Assembly (NCBI GenBank): GCA_905147135.1
Contig: LR990049.1
Span: 8,697,428 to 8,761,427, forward strand
Source: Blastobasis lacticolella
Lineage: Eukaryota > Arthropoda > Insecta > Lepidoptera > Blastobasidae
Direction: 5' to 3'
DNA: 64,000 nucleotides
Positions 1-11,735 of this stretch are shown in pieces. Both the position numbers and the translations under genes were made by a program. Below the pieces are notes generated by a model. That model made no database searches and was not told where the DNA came from. It worked only from the letters and a program-made list of their open reading frames with translations. The stretch's first letter is position 1. Each line of letters begins with the position of its first letter.

Positions 1-1300
1 GTTTGGTTTAGCAGAACAGGGGTCGTAACATAAAATTTTACAACAACTTTAGACGTTAGGGTATTATAGCTTTTTGATATCTTGCCGTATCTAATAATAG
101 GTTTATTGCTTAATTTGAAGTTTATATTTTTCATATTTTATGGCCGTAAATATTAGGTAGCTTAATATTCGCTTATATTACGAGGGTTTAGGTGCTGTGA
201 ATGTCGTTATTGGGCGGCTTTTTTGTCGTAAAATACTTTATGAAAAACATAAGTTCTATACAAACAAAAAAAGATTGAAAAGTTTGCTACCTTCATGGTT
301 AAGGCCAATTTCTTTTCTTTAAACTGTTTGTTATAAATTTAGACTTAAAAACAGCTTAAATATGTTTGGTCACTTTCTTTTAAATTCTAGCGTTTCAGTG
401 ACAGATTAAGACAAAACATAAGTATTTTTGCTAAAATAGGTTTAATAAACATCAAATAACTGTCATGAATAAGTCGAGAATCTAAAACATTTTAAATTTT
501 AATTTGCTTTAAAATCACTTTATTAATATTTAAATATAGGATACCTATTAACTATTTTAAGTTATTATTAAGTTGTTTAAATTCGTTATTGCCATCACCG
601 GCCCTCTCGGCTTATCAAAGGTTAGCTGGACGAAATCCCGTCTTGGGATAAGCTCGCCTTTGCATTATAAACTGCTTTTTCTGTGTATTTAGTGTAATGT
701 TTTATGCAATAAAGAGATTACAAACAATTTTCCTTCCGCCCACGAGAATCGATAAAAGAAATATATCATTTGTTGTTGGTAGAGTAGGTAGAGCAAGAGT
801 TTTTTTTATGGAATATTGTAGTTTAACAATCACAAATAAGTACCAATATCGTTTATTATGTTCCTCAAATCTACTATATTCATTTTTTTCCTTTACTATT
901 AATGTGCAACCTCGCGTCTTACATAATTTCAAGTATGTACGAGTAGGTAGCCTGGCCGCTCACTGTTGGCCTTATAAGATAGCTCACTGTTAGCCAAAGG
1001 GAAATAGAAAGGGATATACTTCTACGCTCTAGCTACTAGGTCATAGGAGTGCCAATAGCTTGAAATGGTTCGTGTAAAGAGCACACCGCCGGTGCGTCCC
1101 TTTTTCCGAACTTGGAGACACACCGTTGTCGAAATCTCAGTTGCCAGATATACACACAATACTAAAACAGCTGAGTATTCACTTTGTTATTTCCAGCGTC
1201 ATGCCGCTGATGTGATTGCCTTTCAGCAATTTTTCCCTATGAAACCGTCGGCGACTCGTCACGATTCAATTCTAAAGTTTCCATAAGTAGGTATGCTGTG
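1..1300. other. AT-rich non-coding stretch
   Basis: No exon, RNA gene or recognisable repeat was found here. The short frames (for example 697-993 and 1065-1286) are AT-rich low-complexity or chance frames with no domain I recognise. It is probably intergenic or intronic DNA. Confidence 0.5.
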
Positions 1301-1620
1301 GCGCCCCCAAATGGATTTGCATATTTGTGCGTTTAGGCTGGCGGGCGGTCCGGGGCGGCCTGGGCCCGGGGCGGCCTGGAGCGGCCCGCTGGTCCGCTGA
1401 GTGATTGAATTATTAACAGTGGGGCGCGAGCGGCTCAGCGTCCCGCGGACGTGAGCGGCCTACGCGCCGCGCTATGGACCCTTCTAATTGTTATAATTAC
1501 CCAGTAGCTGTCTCGTTTCGATAATGGACTCAACGCCGTCCGCGCAATAATCGTGCGCGCGTCCACTGCCTATGTGTGGGGCGACGGTTTTGAAGGGTTA
1601 AGCCTGTTAAGGATAGGCGG
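1301..1620. other. GC-rich block of unknown function
   Basis: This is a sharp GC-rich patch in AT-rich surroundings. It has repeated cggggcggcctgg-like strings around 1349-1385 and many CpG-containing words (gcgcgag, cccgcggacg, gcgccgcgc) up to about 1570. There is no long open frame. It could be a promoter or 5' UTR of a gene outside the window, or a conserved regulatory block. The sequence alone does not decide. Confidence 0.35.
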
Positions 1621-1910
1621 CATAGGAGGTCATAATAAGGGAGGGCGAACGAATAAACATTTTCGTAATTGTTCGTAAGTGATCAGGATCACACCCGTCC
1701 ATGGAAATCCACAATACCCGACTAGTCGCGAATGTAATGTATTTTAATTTAAATACACATTTAATTTGATTAATACATGTGACGACTGTTTATTGGTTTG
1801 TCCTCCTTGGCGTCCAAATAAATAATGTTGTTGATCAAAATCGTTGCCATACGAATTGAAGAATTATCGACAGTGTACCAAATTATCCGTTGTTAATAAT
1901 TATTTGTTCA

Positions 1911-2030
1911 AAGCTCACCACCAAGGATGCCGTAGACCGAACGAAGTGGAGTAGGAAGAATAGGAAGGCGGACCCCGGGCCCTCGCGTACCGCGCGGGAG
2001 CGCAACCAGGACATAACGCGGAGATGATGA
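1911..2030 (+). mobile_element. RTE-type LINE, extreme 3' end
   Basis: The plus frame from 1911 reads KLTTKDAVDRTKW, then RKADPGPSR and a stop. This is the C-terminal end of an RTE-like reverse transcriptase, and the 5090-5359 minus copy has almost the same tail (KLTTKDAEDRVRW ... RKADPGPSR). It is followed by gatgatgata, the simple repeat typical of RTE 3' ends. The copy is heavily 5'-truncated (~120 bp). Confidence 0.75.
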
Positions 2031-3357
2031 TAACAAATATTTATTAGTAAAAGCTGTTTATAAACGTAGTGACAATAATTTTATTTGACTAAGTTAACAG
2101 ACTTACTTCCCCTCAATAACATTCAGCATCGAAACAACTTCCAAATTTCCATAGCAACTTTGTCTCGACCAACATCGCAGCTAAATGGTGAACTGCGACA
2201 ACTTGTAGTATTCTAGAACAAACGTTGCTGCTTTCGGGCAAGCGCCGTTTACAAATAACAAAGTGGCGTAGTTAGAACTCCACAGTAAGGCAAATTGCGT
2301 TTGAGTGAACTCTCGAAAGCGGGCATGAATTAATAACTTTGATTCCATTCGAACTCCTAGTGAATTTACAGAATGAAGGCGCTGTGTTCGCCAAGTGCTC
2401 TGCATTGCATGAAGCGTGAACGTATTTGGCAGTTCCTAGCGTATGTGTACCTACTCGACTAATGTTTGGAATAAGAATGCCTTATTTCGCTGTAGCGGTT
2501 CAGGAACGTGAGTGCAGTTATAAATTTTACTTAAAAAGAAATCCTTAAACAGCAACCTTCACACACAGTACAAAGTTTCTGTGAGAAAATATATTGCAGT
2601 GTCATGTCGCTGGCTTCCCAGCAAAAAGGTTACAGAAAATGCTGTCTCAAACAGTTTTTAAGTCACCCAAGAGAGGTTATCCTACTACTGTAGTGAGATA
2701 AATCTACACAGATGTAAGAAGTGTACATTATGTCACGCTTTACGTAACCACTTACAGTATAATTAATGAAACTAACTACTTTTAACATGTCGTACGACAG
2801 GGGTACGTCGTGAGAAAAGATAAATAAACAGAAATCGAAAAATAATGTGTCTTAGGTGGTAATAAATAAACATAATAATGGTTGGAGGGACAATATTTTA
2901 GAGTAAATTGGGTACTTTATGTCGTAGTAGGTGGAAAGATCACAATGCACACTCGGAGTAATATATCACACATATTATCAAGGCTGTATGGCGGACAGGC
3001 AACGGAGCGCGGGCTTCGAGAAAGTAATTTTACAAGAACCCTCCCCTATTCTGCTCAGAATATCTCGGGAAGCCTGAAAATGGGTTCCGTGACGACGTAA
3101 GTGATACAAAATTTCACTATAGAGCCTTTGAGGCGAACAGTTCCTTAGCGGCGACGCGGCGCACGCTTACTTCCTTCTTTGTACAACTATTTAGGGAATA
3201 CAGCTAGTTTATTGTTGCAATTGACGTTGCGACTAGTACTGTAGACGTTATGGTTGCTGAGAGACCGGTTTATTATTATAATTGCAATATTCTTAAATAT
3301 AATAAAACCACAGAAAATTCAAGGTAAAGAGAACAACTTTTCAAAGTACATATTGAT
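2031..3357. other. No gene recognised
   Basis: AT-rich DNA with short chance frames (2181-2405 minus, 2882-3100 plus). No domain, splice structure or repeat family that I can identify. Confidence 0.45.
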
Positions 3358-3590
3358 GACCTGAGTGGTTTAGTTGGTTAAAATGCCAACGCACGCACGC
3401 AGGGGGCGGGTTCGTTCCCGGTCGGGCAGAAATTAAAATGATGAATTTTAATTTCTGTTACGGGTCTGTTATATTATTATGTATCATATGTATGGGTTTA
3501 AAAACATACGCGTAGTTTATCAGTTGTCTGCAACCCTGTGCGAATTGTCCAAGCATTTTTTATTTTTTTTTATTTATAAAGGATAAGCTG
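3358..3590 (+). mobile_element. tRNA-derived SINE
   Basis: The head has a tRNA-like A box (TGAGTGGTTTAGTTGG at about 3362) and B box (GGGTTCGTTCCC at about 3408) at roughly tRNA spacing. A body starting aattaaaatgatgaattttaa and a T/A-rich tail follow. A second copy in the same orientation lies at 33845-34095. Pol III promoter boxes in the head are the known SINE hallmark. This is not a tRNA gene because the 3' half does not fold into a tRNA. Confidence 0.75.
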
Positions 3591-4861
3591 CTGAAAACCC
3601 CTTGAAATGGAATGTAACGTTCTCACGAATGCGTTTAAACAGATTCCCGTTCATTTTTCAGCTGTGAAAAAGCAATATCGCATAAATAAGAGGCAGAACG
3701 CGGGCGGCGCGCGGCTTTTTATGAAAACCAACCGGTAAATAAGGCAGAGGTCCCAGTCATACCCATTTGTCCCCTCGGAGCATTCGTGGGAATGAGCAAA
3801 AACAAGTGAAAATAAAGTGAAAACATTGTTATTCTCGTGTGGATTACCGCGCGCCAGCCGGCGCCGGACAACAAACTATGGTCTTACCCACTTTCATACA
3901 TTTAAATTTAAAAATATTTCGCGACTTACGGTATTTGGGGCGAGCTCTAATTGAGTCCATTAAATTTTTTGCGGGCGTATAATATTTCGGTCGTTATTTC
4001 GTGCGGTTATCCAGCTCGGCCCCTCCTCTTACGTTATGAATTTATACTGCAAACAATTCTGTGTTGATTTCGTTCATTGCGCCTTTGTATGAAACTACCG
4101 AAACAAACTAGTATATTTCATATAGGCTACACGGCTTCGCTGTCACTTTGTATTGTGCAGTAAACTAGGGTTTGAACTCAGAATATTTTACTATGTGAGG
4201 CCTATGGCCAGGCTCCTTTCTAAAAGATGTCGCACCATTGAAATCTATTAGACTAAGATTCGGCCATAGATTATTATATCTTGAAACTAATTCACCAAAT
4301 GAATGAAACTTACTAACCAGTTCCTCTGAATATCGTTAATTGGTTTCTTAATTTATATGAACCATATTTAATTTATTTCGCAAATCATATTTGGCTCTGA
4401 TATTGGCACGTCAAAAACTGGTTTTCCGGTTTTTACAGTTTTCTTATCCGTTAAGGTTTTTCGTGTTATTTAATACAAAATCATCGTAAAGAAATTACTC
4501 GCATATTTCAATAATGAAATTTATTATTTTATTAGGAAATACAATTAAAAATAAAAGTAAAAAACATTCAACTGCTGAAAAAATAATATACCATTATAAT
4601 AATGAGCAACACAATAAAATGAATGTCAAACATAAAATTGAATGTGGCGGGAATGTTAATAATTTTTTTTATGAATAGAATTTCCTTTAAAACTACGTAT
4701 GAAAAAATAAATACACTTTAGAAATTCACCAAATATACCTATTTAAACGATTCTACACTCAAAATATTCGCACAGAATATAATTTCTAATTTTCAGTACC
4801 GAAAAGCTCTCCCACCATAACCGAATATATTTTAATGTTAAACTATCGCGGTTATTATTAC
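3591..4861. other. No gene recognised
   Basis: AT-rich stretch with one GC-richer patch (3840-3890, ggattaccgcgcgccagccggcgccgg). No coding frame above background and no repeat recognised. Confidence 0.4.
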
Positions 4862-5018
4862 ACATTTTAAGGGTATGTTACGGGTTTCTTACAGCGTATC
4901 TTTGTTTGGGGCGCGTCATGTCGTCCCGTGACCATGATGCATGCAACTGTGTCGAAATATCGGGCAACTCGTCAACAAAGGTACGCGGTAAGAGACCCAA
5001 AACATACCCTTAAAATGT
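4862..5018. mobile_element. 157-bp hairpin MITE with ~30-bp terminal inverted repeats
   Basis: The left end reads acattttaagggtatgttac and the right end, reverse-complemented, reads acattttaagggtatgtttt, with further matching to about 30 bp. TTAA followed by GGG at both ends would fit a piggyBac-type TTAA target, but the symmetry of the arms hides the exact target duplication. There is no ORF. The superfamily is inference. Confidence 0.65.
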
Positions 5019-5082
5019 CTAATATATTTTATCCACAAGCTATACATTTTTATCCTTTGTTAATTTTTATGCTTTTATCCTC

Positions 5083-5525
5083 CTCATCATCATCTTGACG
5101 TTATGTCCCGGTTGCAACCTTGCGCGGCACGCGAGGGCCCAGGGTCCGCCTTCCTGCTACTCTTGGCCCACCTCACTCGGTCTTCGGCATCCTTAGTGGT
5201 GAGCTTATTGGCACGCATATCAGTCTTGACTACTTCAAGCCATCGCTTTTGGGCCGGCTTCTCCTTCACGTGCCCGGCGGGGGCGGCATGGCCAGAGTCT
5301 TGTTCCCCACATAACTTGCTGGTCAGCGCAAGACGTGGCCATACCATCGAAGGCGGCACTCTTGCAGCTTATCTACAATGTGGGTGTTTCGAACGCGATC
5401 CTTCCGTGAAACTCCACACATCCACCGCAGCATCTTCATTTCCGTGACGCGCATCTCCTGCTTGTGTCGCTCTAGCAGGGGCCAAGTCTCACTACCGTAT
5501 AGGAGAGCAGGTCTTATGCTTTTAT
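5083..5525 (-). mobile_element. RTE-type LINE, 3' part of reverse transcriptase, frameshifted
   Basis: Minus-strand frames carry RTE C-terminal landmarks: LLYGSETWPLLERHKQ from about 5510, MLRWMCGVSRKDRVRN from about 5450, LQECRLRWYGHVLR near 5350, then after a frame change QKRWLEVVKTDMRANKLTT and RKADPGPSR at 5100-5260. It ends with gatgatgatgaggagga, an RTE-like simple tail. Only about the last 150 codons survive, so the copy is 5'-truncated and dead. The 5103-5447 plus frame is its antisense shadow. Confidence 0.85.
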
Positions 5526-6166
5526 CCTATACAATGCTAATAAATGTTACAAAATCACGAAAAAAATTAAATTATGTAAACCAAAGATTTCTAATTATAT
5601 ATACTAGCGTATGGACCAGTTCTTTGATCAAAGGTAAAAGCACTACATATTATAGCTAAAACTGCAACGGCGCTTCAATGTTGTCACAGTGACGTTTTGA
5701 TTAAGTATGTGAATTGCATAGAAATAAATACCCTGGAACCGCTTGAGCGAACAAATAACTCTGACGGTTACCATAGTAAATAAAACTGCGCTGTCTAAAG
5801 TGCCACAAACATGTCTGACCGGGTGACAGAGTCGCTGTCATTGGCATTGACATTACATTTCAAAACGGCAACACTTAGTTCCGGTTTTGACCACCGGGTC
5901 GAATAGGTTTGTCAACAATCATGTCAAGCCGCCAGATATAACATTGTTAACGCGTATAAGAATTTGTATGGACAGTGGTAACCATTCTAATAGCTACGTG
6001 TAATACGTCGTTGGATAGCTATTTCAGAGCGGAACAAAATTAAGTACGGCGCTAATTCCAAATGTTAGTTCGTTCAGAGTTATGCTGTACTAAACATATA
6101 TTAAGTATTTTTTTCTGTTCTACCCGCATTTAATGGCCATGTGTAATGCATCGATGGATTCATGGA

Positions 6167-6331
6167 TATACAGGGTGTAAAAAGACCGCTAGCATTAATT
6201 GAAACCCCATATTCTACACATGAAACTGAACAACTTTCCCCAAGAAACATACCCGCGGAAATGACTTCATAATTTCGCTACCTAAAATAAATAATAAATA
6301 AGTAAATAGCGGTCTTTTTACACTCTGTATA
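6167..6331. mobile_element. Nested MITE with 25-bp TIRs and TA ends
   Basis: The left end tatacagggtgtaaaaagac and the right end (reverse complement tatacagagtgtaaaaagac) match over 25 bp with one difference. The element sits inside the subrepeat array of the foldback element, interrupting the unit that starts near 6142. The outermost TA on each side fits a Tc1/mariner-type target, by inference. Confidence 0.75.
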
Positions 6332-6779
6332 AATATAAATAAACCATACCATATTAAATATAATGGCGCAGTCTCTTGTGCCACAAACTTATTTGAGTTG
6401 AATTAACGGCATTATGCCGCTGGTGCAAAGTCACATCGTGCGCATAAATGTAAGACTGCCAAATAAAAAATAAGCAGATGGCGTGCATTGAATTTGATTG
6501 AACATACCAACTAATCATGGCCGGTTAATAATGTAGCAATAAACACTTAAATATTTATTGGAAATGCTAAAAATATAAGTTTTACAAGTGGTACATGATA
6601 TTTCTTATACTTTACGGAAAAAAGATACTCCATTCTTGTTTTTGGTTACTGTTTATCGGAATTAGTGCATGTGTTTCCTACGCAACTGTGTGACTTTGCA
6701 CTGGCAGTATAAAACCGTGGATTTAGTTCCAATATATTATATTTTTTATTTATGAATATTGATCATAGATGGGGAACTG

Positions 6780-7025
6780 AGTAATGAGTCGATTCCCGCC
6801 GTGCGATTGAATGCTGTTTTCAAAAATAGATAGAGTAATTCAGGAGGAAGGTCTATATGCAAGAAAAAAAAAGGCAGGTAGGGGTAAAGTAGGTGTGGGA
6901 TAGGTGTGGGGTAGATGTAGGGTTTAAAATTATTAAACCCTACATCTACCTACGCATTATAATCCGTTGCGTAGTTTATAAGATCTAAGCGTACATGTAT
7001 ACATTCATAGGGACTGACAGCGGGA
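6780..7025. mobile_element. Helitron-like repeat fragment nested in the foldback element
   Basis: It contains words shared with other copies in the window: tagatagagtaattcaggag, ggtaggggtaaagtaggtg, tgcgtagtttataagatct and gggactgacagcgggatg. Compare 15540-15713, 25475-25657 and 44120-44280. The Helitron label rests on the CTAGT-terminated hairpin of the other copies. Confidence 0.4.
6910..6950. repeat. Perfect 18-bp hairpin
   Basis: ggtagatgtagggtttaa at 6910-6927 is exactly inverted at 6933-6950 with a 5-nt loop. It lies at the junction between GGTGTGGG-type repeats and the Helitron-like sequence, so it is probably a product of an internal inverted duplication. Confidence 0.8.
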
Positions 7026-7999
7026 TGTTATTTGATTGATGAATTCCAATTATTACTGGTATAATGGCACAAAACCAATAGCTATGACTAATAAGTCATT
7101 GGATAGCTATTTTCAAGCTGAACAAAAGTCAATATTGCGCTTAGTTGCAATGTTAGTCCATTTCGAGTTATGCTGTAATGTACATGTCATACTAATACCT
7201 TTTACTTCTATTTTATCCATTCTGGTAATGTCTAATATGTCGTGGGATAGATATTTTCGAGTTAAACAAAAGCTACTATGGCACCTACTACCAAATATTA
7301 GCTCATTCCGAGTTATATTGTATTAAACATTTCAACAGTAACTTTTCTGTCTGCCCAACTCCAATATCCATGTGTAATACGTCGTTGGACAGCTATTTTT
7401 GAGCTGAACAAAATTCACATTGGCGTCTAATACCAAATCAAAGTCCCCTCCGTGTTATGATGTACTATATATGTCATATTGTCGAAGGGACAATGAAATG
7501 GCTTATGTTCAGCTGAAAAATGGCTATCCAACGACGTATTAAACATAGCTATTGGAATGGTTACTACTGCAAATACAAATTCTTGTACGCGTTAACAATG
7601 TTATATCTGGCGGCTTGACAAGATTGTTGACAAACCCATTCGACCCGGTGGCCAAAACCGGAACTAAGTGTTGCCGTTTTGAAATCTAATGTCAAAGCCA
7701 ACAACAGCGTCGCTGTCACCCGGTCAGACATGATTGTAACACTGTAGACGGCGCAGTTTTATTTACTATGGTAACCGAGAGTTATTTGTTCGCTCAACCT
7801 GTTCCAGGTATTTATTTCTATGGGACCATTTTACGAATTTCTATACAAATTTGTCAAATTGGATGTTTGGCGTTTCATCAGCAAAGTGGCCATTTTGCGA
7901 TTGGCGAAATGAAACATATTATGAGATTATGATCATAATAATATGAAACACCCAATGTGGCCTTCTTAGACACCCAGGACCTTGAGTCTGCTAATTTGA

Positions 8000-8122
8000 C
8001 TCGATTAAATTGTAATTTGATCGCAATAGCAGCTCAACGGCAATTTTAAATGTAGCAGAAAACCAAAAATGCGTGAAACTGCCATTGAGCTGCGATTGCT
8101 ATGCAATTACAATTCAAACGAG
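8000..8122. mobile_element. Palindromic MITE (~123 bp)
   Basis: The left arm starts ctcgattaaattgtaatttg and the right arm (reverse complement) ctcgtttgaattgtaattgc. They continue through gatcgcaatagcagctcaac/catagcaatcgcagctcaat, about 43 bp of imperfect pairing. A related copy lies at 49765-49895. Confidence 0.7.
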
Positions 8123-8261
8123 GTACTAGTAAATTAGCGGGCTCGGAGCCCAGATATTATATCCGTAAACAAGAAAATGGACCGCAGCTTTTTTGTCACA
8201 GCATTGTTTGTGTCTTCAACATTGCGATCTGCGTCCCGCCTGCCAAGCATGGAAATATTTA

Positions 8262-8560
8262 TTGCCTAGGGAGGCACACAAACAGACGGTTCACCTGATG
8301 GAAAGTGGCCATCGTCGTCCAGGACAACTGCAACCTCAAGGGAGCGGATACGGTGTACTTGGTAGCCTTTGAGGTTTCTGTAGACATGCCTATTCAAGAA
8401 CTCCATGTTGTACTGCAGAGGAAAGACTTTGGGAGGGAGCTCATTTCATATTGAAGAGGCTCAAATCCACCAGTTGAGTAATATAGGCTGTTGATGAAGT
8501 GTCCGCGTCTGGGTATGAGCATGCTCCTAAACTGGATGGAAACGTTTTAAGTTTATTAGG
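8262..8560 (+). repeat. Dispersed repeat with cacctgatggaaagtgg core
   Basis: It starts ggcacacaaacagacggttc and continues cacctgatggaaagtggcca. This is the same head as the dispersed family at 17485, 44882 and 49510 (plus) and 14535 and 19745 (inverted). No coding frame. The 3' part (8340-8560) has no partner in the window. Confidence 0.5.
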
Positions 8561-9340
8561 CTTGTCTTTGGAACCATTTGTATGTATAATTCATGTACAG
8601 GTAACGCTGAATGTGGTTGTAACCATAAAACACATATTTGGCTTTACCGTAAAACACTGATCTCCAAGATACAGGCTTTTGCCTAGTTTCGATAGCAGGG
8701 TTCAACAATTAATTTGTTCAAATGTTAATTCTACTTAGGTACTACAAGTGTACCAAATTAAAGTCTTGTGTGATTAATGAACTATTATTATTATTATTAC
8801 TTCACTTCCCCAATTGCTATAAAGGCATAGACTATGTACATCACAAACATTGTTGTCTTGTAAAACACCCGTGAAAGTAAAGGGTTTCTGCCTGCCGTGT
8901 AGCTTAGAATCCAAAACACAGTCACAATATTTATTCATTTCATACTAACAGTTTTTTATCTGTACTTACGAGAGTTTTGTGGCAGATACTGTGTGAGTGC
9001 CACCCGGGATTATTTAAGGAGTTATTATCTTTTCCATTTCAGGGAGCTGTTATGTAAATGTTACTGAAAATGGGGAGGATTCTTGTTATCACGATAACCT
9101 GCCTTGGGTTATCGCGACTTTCACTATGTTTATGGTGTGATATCACCATGGGATCTTGTACTATTTTTTTGTGGCGCCTTTCCTGTACATTAATCAAGGC
9201 TGTAAAAATCCATGCGCCTTCCGTGATTCTTGGTGTTGTTCTCCCAATAGCAAGGCTATATACACTATAGATATAATAATCCATTCCGTTTATTAAATGG
9301 AGTCCAAAGTGGTAAAAAGTAAAAGGAGATATTTTATATG
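8561..9340. other. No gene recognised
   Basis: Opposing frames at 9039-9284 (minus, 81 aa) and 9058-9270 (plus, 70 aa) overlap, and neither shows a domain I know. There is a (tta)n run near 8787. Possibly an old repeat. Confidence 0.35.
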
Positions 9341-9359
9341 AAAAGAGTTGTGGATATAT

Positions 9360-9450
9360 GGGAGGCTGTGGTTGTGGCAGGACAGAGCAAAGTGGCGGTC
9401 CATAGTCTCTACCTACCCCACCTGTGGGACAGAGGTGTTAGGTTTATGTA
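9360..9450. repeat. Dispersed repeat shared with 56578-56640
   Basis: agtctctacctaccccacct, gtgggacagaggtgttaggt and tttatgtac/atgtatg match agtctctgcctaccccactt, gtgggatagaggcgtgagct and tttatgtatgtatg at 56580. Probably the 3' end of a LINE family. The orientation of the parent element is not determined. Confidence 0.5.
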
Positions 9451-10028
9451 CCTATGTATGTATAATAACTTATTTCTGAAAATTTTAATCACAAAATATT
9501 GAGGTAATCATGACATTCGAGTATTTTTCTGGTAAAAGCAATTTTCTAGAACTGTTTCGGTTAGGACGTCATTATTTTGCAAAAATTTTCTAATACAGTT
9601 TTTTGCATCGCATGAAGACGTACCGACTTGCGACTGCAACTGGTATGATAATTTATGATGATGACATAATAATGTACTTGAATAAGCACAAATACACACA
9701 ATTTGAAACAAGCCACTCTGCACGAATCATGCACAGTAAACAGTAGAAAGGGCCAGTGCCATACTCATTATTTGTGTGTCGGTCAGTTGTTGGACTGCGT
9801 ATTTGCGAGTGTAAATTGAAACATGTCGCCAGTTAATTGCGCGGGCGAGCCCCCGCCTCGCGACCCCCGCTTTGACCTCCAACCTTTCGTAGAGCCCCGC
9901 TTCATTACTAACTGTGATATAAATATGGACTCCTTATGAAATAGCTTAAGATGGAGTTTTCATATTATGTTGCCCCAGAATAGAATGGGGACTTAATACA
10001 TGGTTTCGATCTTATAGAGTTAAGAACA

Positions 10029-10125
10029 AAAATAAACATCTTGGCGGTAATGTGATGATTCTGATCTCGCGCATAAGGGCCCGGTGTCCGCCTTGGCCAT
10101 GGATTCAGAATTTGGCATTTATAAA
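10029..10125 (-). mobile_element. Fragment of the SINE/RTE shared 3' tail
   Basis: catcttggcggtaatgtgat, then ctcgcgcataagggcccggt and gtccgccttggccatggatt. This matches the 3' tail region of the SINE at 52821-53155 and the RTE at 5083-5525. Only the tail is present. Confidence 0.5.
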
Positions 10126-10198
10126 CTTTGCAAATTTTTAATTTTCGACCACGGACTACCCGTTTATTAGGTACGAAACCCGGGTTGGCTCTAAGTCT

Positions 10199-11690
10199 GT
10201 GTACACTAACCCTACGACAAATATAACTGCCGTTTCGGCGCCATCAGTCACCAGCCCAGTAGGATGTATCGGTCAAATTGCAAAAATACCCAAGCTTATC
10301 TTAATATACCTGTTAAGATTCAATGTGGCTAAGGGAGCAGGCTGCGATGATATCCCTCCTATTTTTGTGTTTTTCCTATTTCGCGAATGTGTCATCTGCT
10401 TAACTTTTCCCCTATTTATTTTGTTAAAGCGCTCTCTATCAGAGGGTGTTTTCCCGACTTTATAAAAGCAAGCATTCATGGTGCCAATTCATAAAGGTGA
10501 TTCTAAAACATTGGCGGAGCAATACCGCTCTGTGCCCATTCTAACAGTTTTAAGCAAATTGTTTGAGTTATTTGTTTATGATCAGGAATATCCCTCGTTG
10601 CGCGCAGTGTTACGAACGCCCAACATGGATTTATGCGCAAAAGTTCAACCCTCACTACCTTAGCCAAATTTGTCGACACTGTTGCCAGGTATATGGATGG
10701 GGGCGGCCGGGCTGTTGACGTCGTTTACACTGACTATTCAAAATGTTTCGAAAGACCACGACACGATTTTAAATAAGCTTAAACAAGTCTGGTGGTTCAG
10801 GGTATCGAAGGTATGATCGCAACAGAAGTCAGGCTGTCAGGCTTGGGTGTTACCGCTCTTAATCTGCTACCACTCCCTCTGGAGTGCCCCAAGGCTTACA
10901 TCTGGGTCTTTTACTGTTTTATGTTTGTCTATTCGATTATGCACAATGCTTTCGACATGCAGTGTTTCTTATGTATGCAGACGATACAATTTTTTTTTGC
11001 CTATTAAGCATCCTACGGACTGCACAGGATAGTCTCTGAGTACTGTTCCCGGAATAGTCTCCAGCTAAACGACAAGAAATGACAAACGATCTCTTTTACT
11101 AGACAGAGGAGTACAGACGCCTACTCCTATAAGTTGGACGGTAGCATAATTGATCGGGTATACCAAGTCCGGGATCTGGGTATAATTCTTGACTACAAAT
11201 TGACTTTTATTGCACAATATGAGCACATCGCTGTTAAGGCAGTAAAAATGTTAGGCTTCATAAATAGAGCGTGTAAACCTCTTAACTCAGCTGCAGCATT
11301 TAAAATGCATATGTTAGGAGTGTACTTGAGTACGCATCGCCTGTGTGGACCCAATTTACGCGAACCACCATGGTAGATTGGAGTCCATACAGAAAGCGTT
11401 CCTTAGGCGTTTTAACTACATTGCTGGGTGCGAACGATTGGGATATGAGAAGTACCTGATTAAATACAAAATGTTTTTCTTGAAGGATAGGCGTTTGATT
11501 GCAGATATTAGGTTTCTGCACGATGTTCTTCACGGCAAGGTGGATAGTCCAGATTTGCTATCCCGGATTTCGTTCTGTGCGAGGGATGCGCGCGCGCGTC
11601 GAGATTGATGTGTATGAAGCCCGATTCTCCCATACGGTCGATATATTTCTGCGTCGGCGGGCTCAGTTTGTAAGGGGATGATACACTGGG
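10199..11690 (+). mobile_element. Decayed non-LTR retrotransposon (LINE) reverse transcriptase
   Basis: Broken frames on the plus strand run in RT order: a KGAGCDDIPP motif (~10340), VPIHKGDSKTLAEQYRSVPI (~10478; compare the usual PIYKKGDPxxxxNYRPIS), an SGVPQG-like stretch (~10880), a degenerate YADDT-like stretch (AYDTIFF, ~10975), RVYQVRDLGIILDYKLTF (~11155), then RLESIQKAFLRRF (~11375) and a C-terminal segment to about 11608. Many stops and frameshifts are present, so it is a pseudogene. The motif order fits the Jockey/CR1 group; the exact clade is unknown. Endonuclease sequence is missing. Confidence 0.85.
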
Positions 11691-11735
11691 GACACACATA
11701 TACACACATACACACACACACATGCACGCACGCAC
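11691..11735. repeat. CA microsatellite
   Basis: acacacatatacacacatac, cacacacacacatgcacgca: an imperfect CA/CGCA tract just past the LINE relic. Confidence 0.85.

Larger units (their letters stand above)
5717..7822. mobile_element. Foldback-type DNA element with ~330-bp inverted arms
   Basis: The block 5717-~6050 recurs inverted at 7822-~7490. Both arms share, in order, catagaaataaatacc, gagcgaacaaataactc, ttaccatagtaaataaaact, catgtctgaccgggtgacag, caaaacggcaacacttagtt, gccgccagatataacattgt and gtcgttggata. Arm divergence is modest. The interior has degenerate ~143-145-bp tandem subrepeats keyed on taatacgtcgttggatagct (6000, 6142, 7085, 7230, 7375). It also hosts a nested 165-bp MITE (6167-6331) and a Helitron-like piece (6780-7025). 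No transposase is visible. The long arms with internal tandem repeats resemble foldback elements, but the superfamily is unknown and no clean target duplication was found. Confidence 0.75.

Noticed and set aside
3358..3430. tRNA gene
   Set aside because: A and B boxes present but no acceptor stem or complete cloverleaf, and a second copy shares the unrelated body: SINE.
5103..5447. 114-aa plus-strand frame
   Set aside because: Antisense shadow of the RTE fragment on the minus strand, which has clear RT motifs.
9039..9284. 81-aa minus frame as a small gene
   Set aside because: No recognisable domain and an opposing frame of similar length; judged chance or an old repeat.
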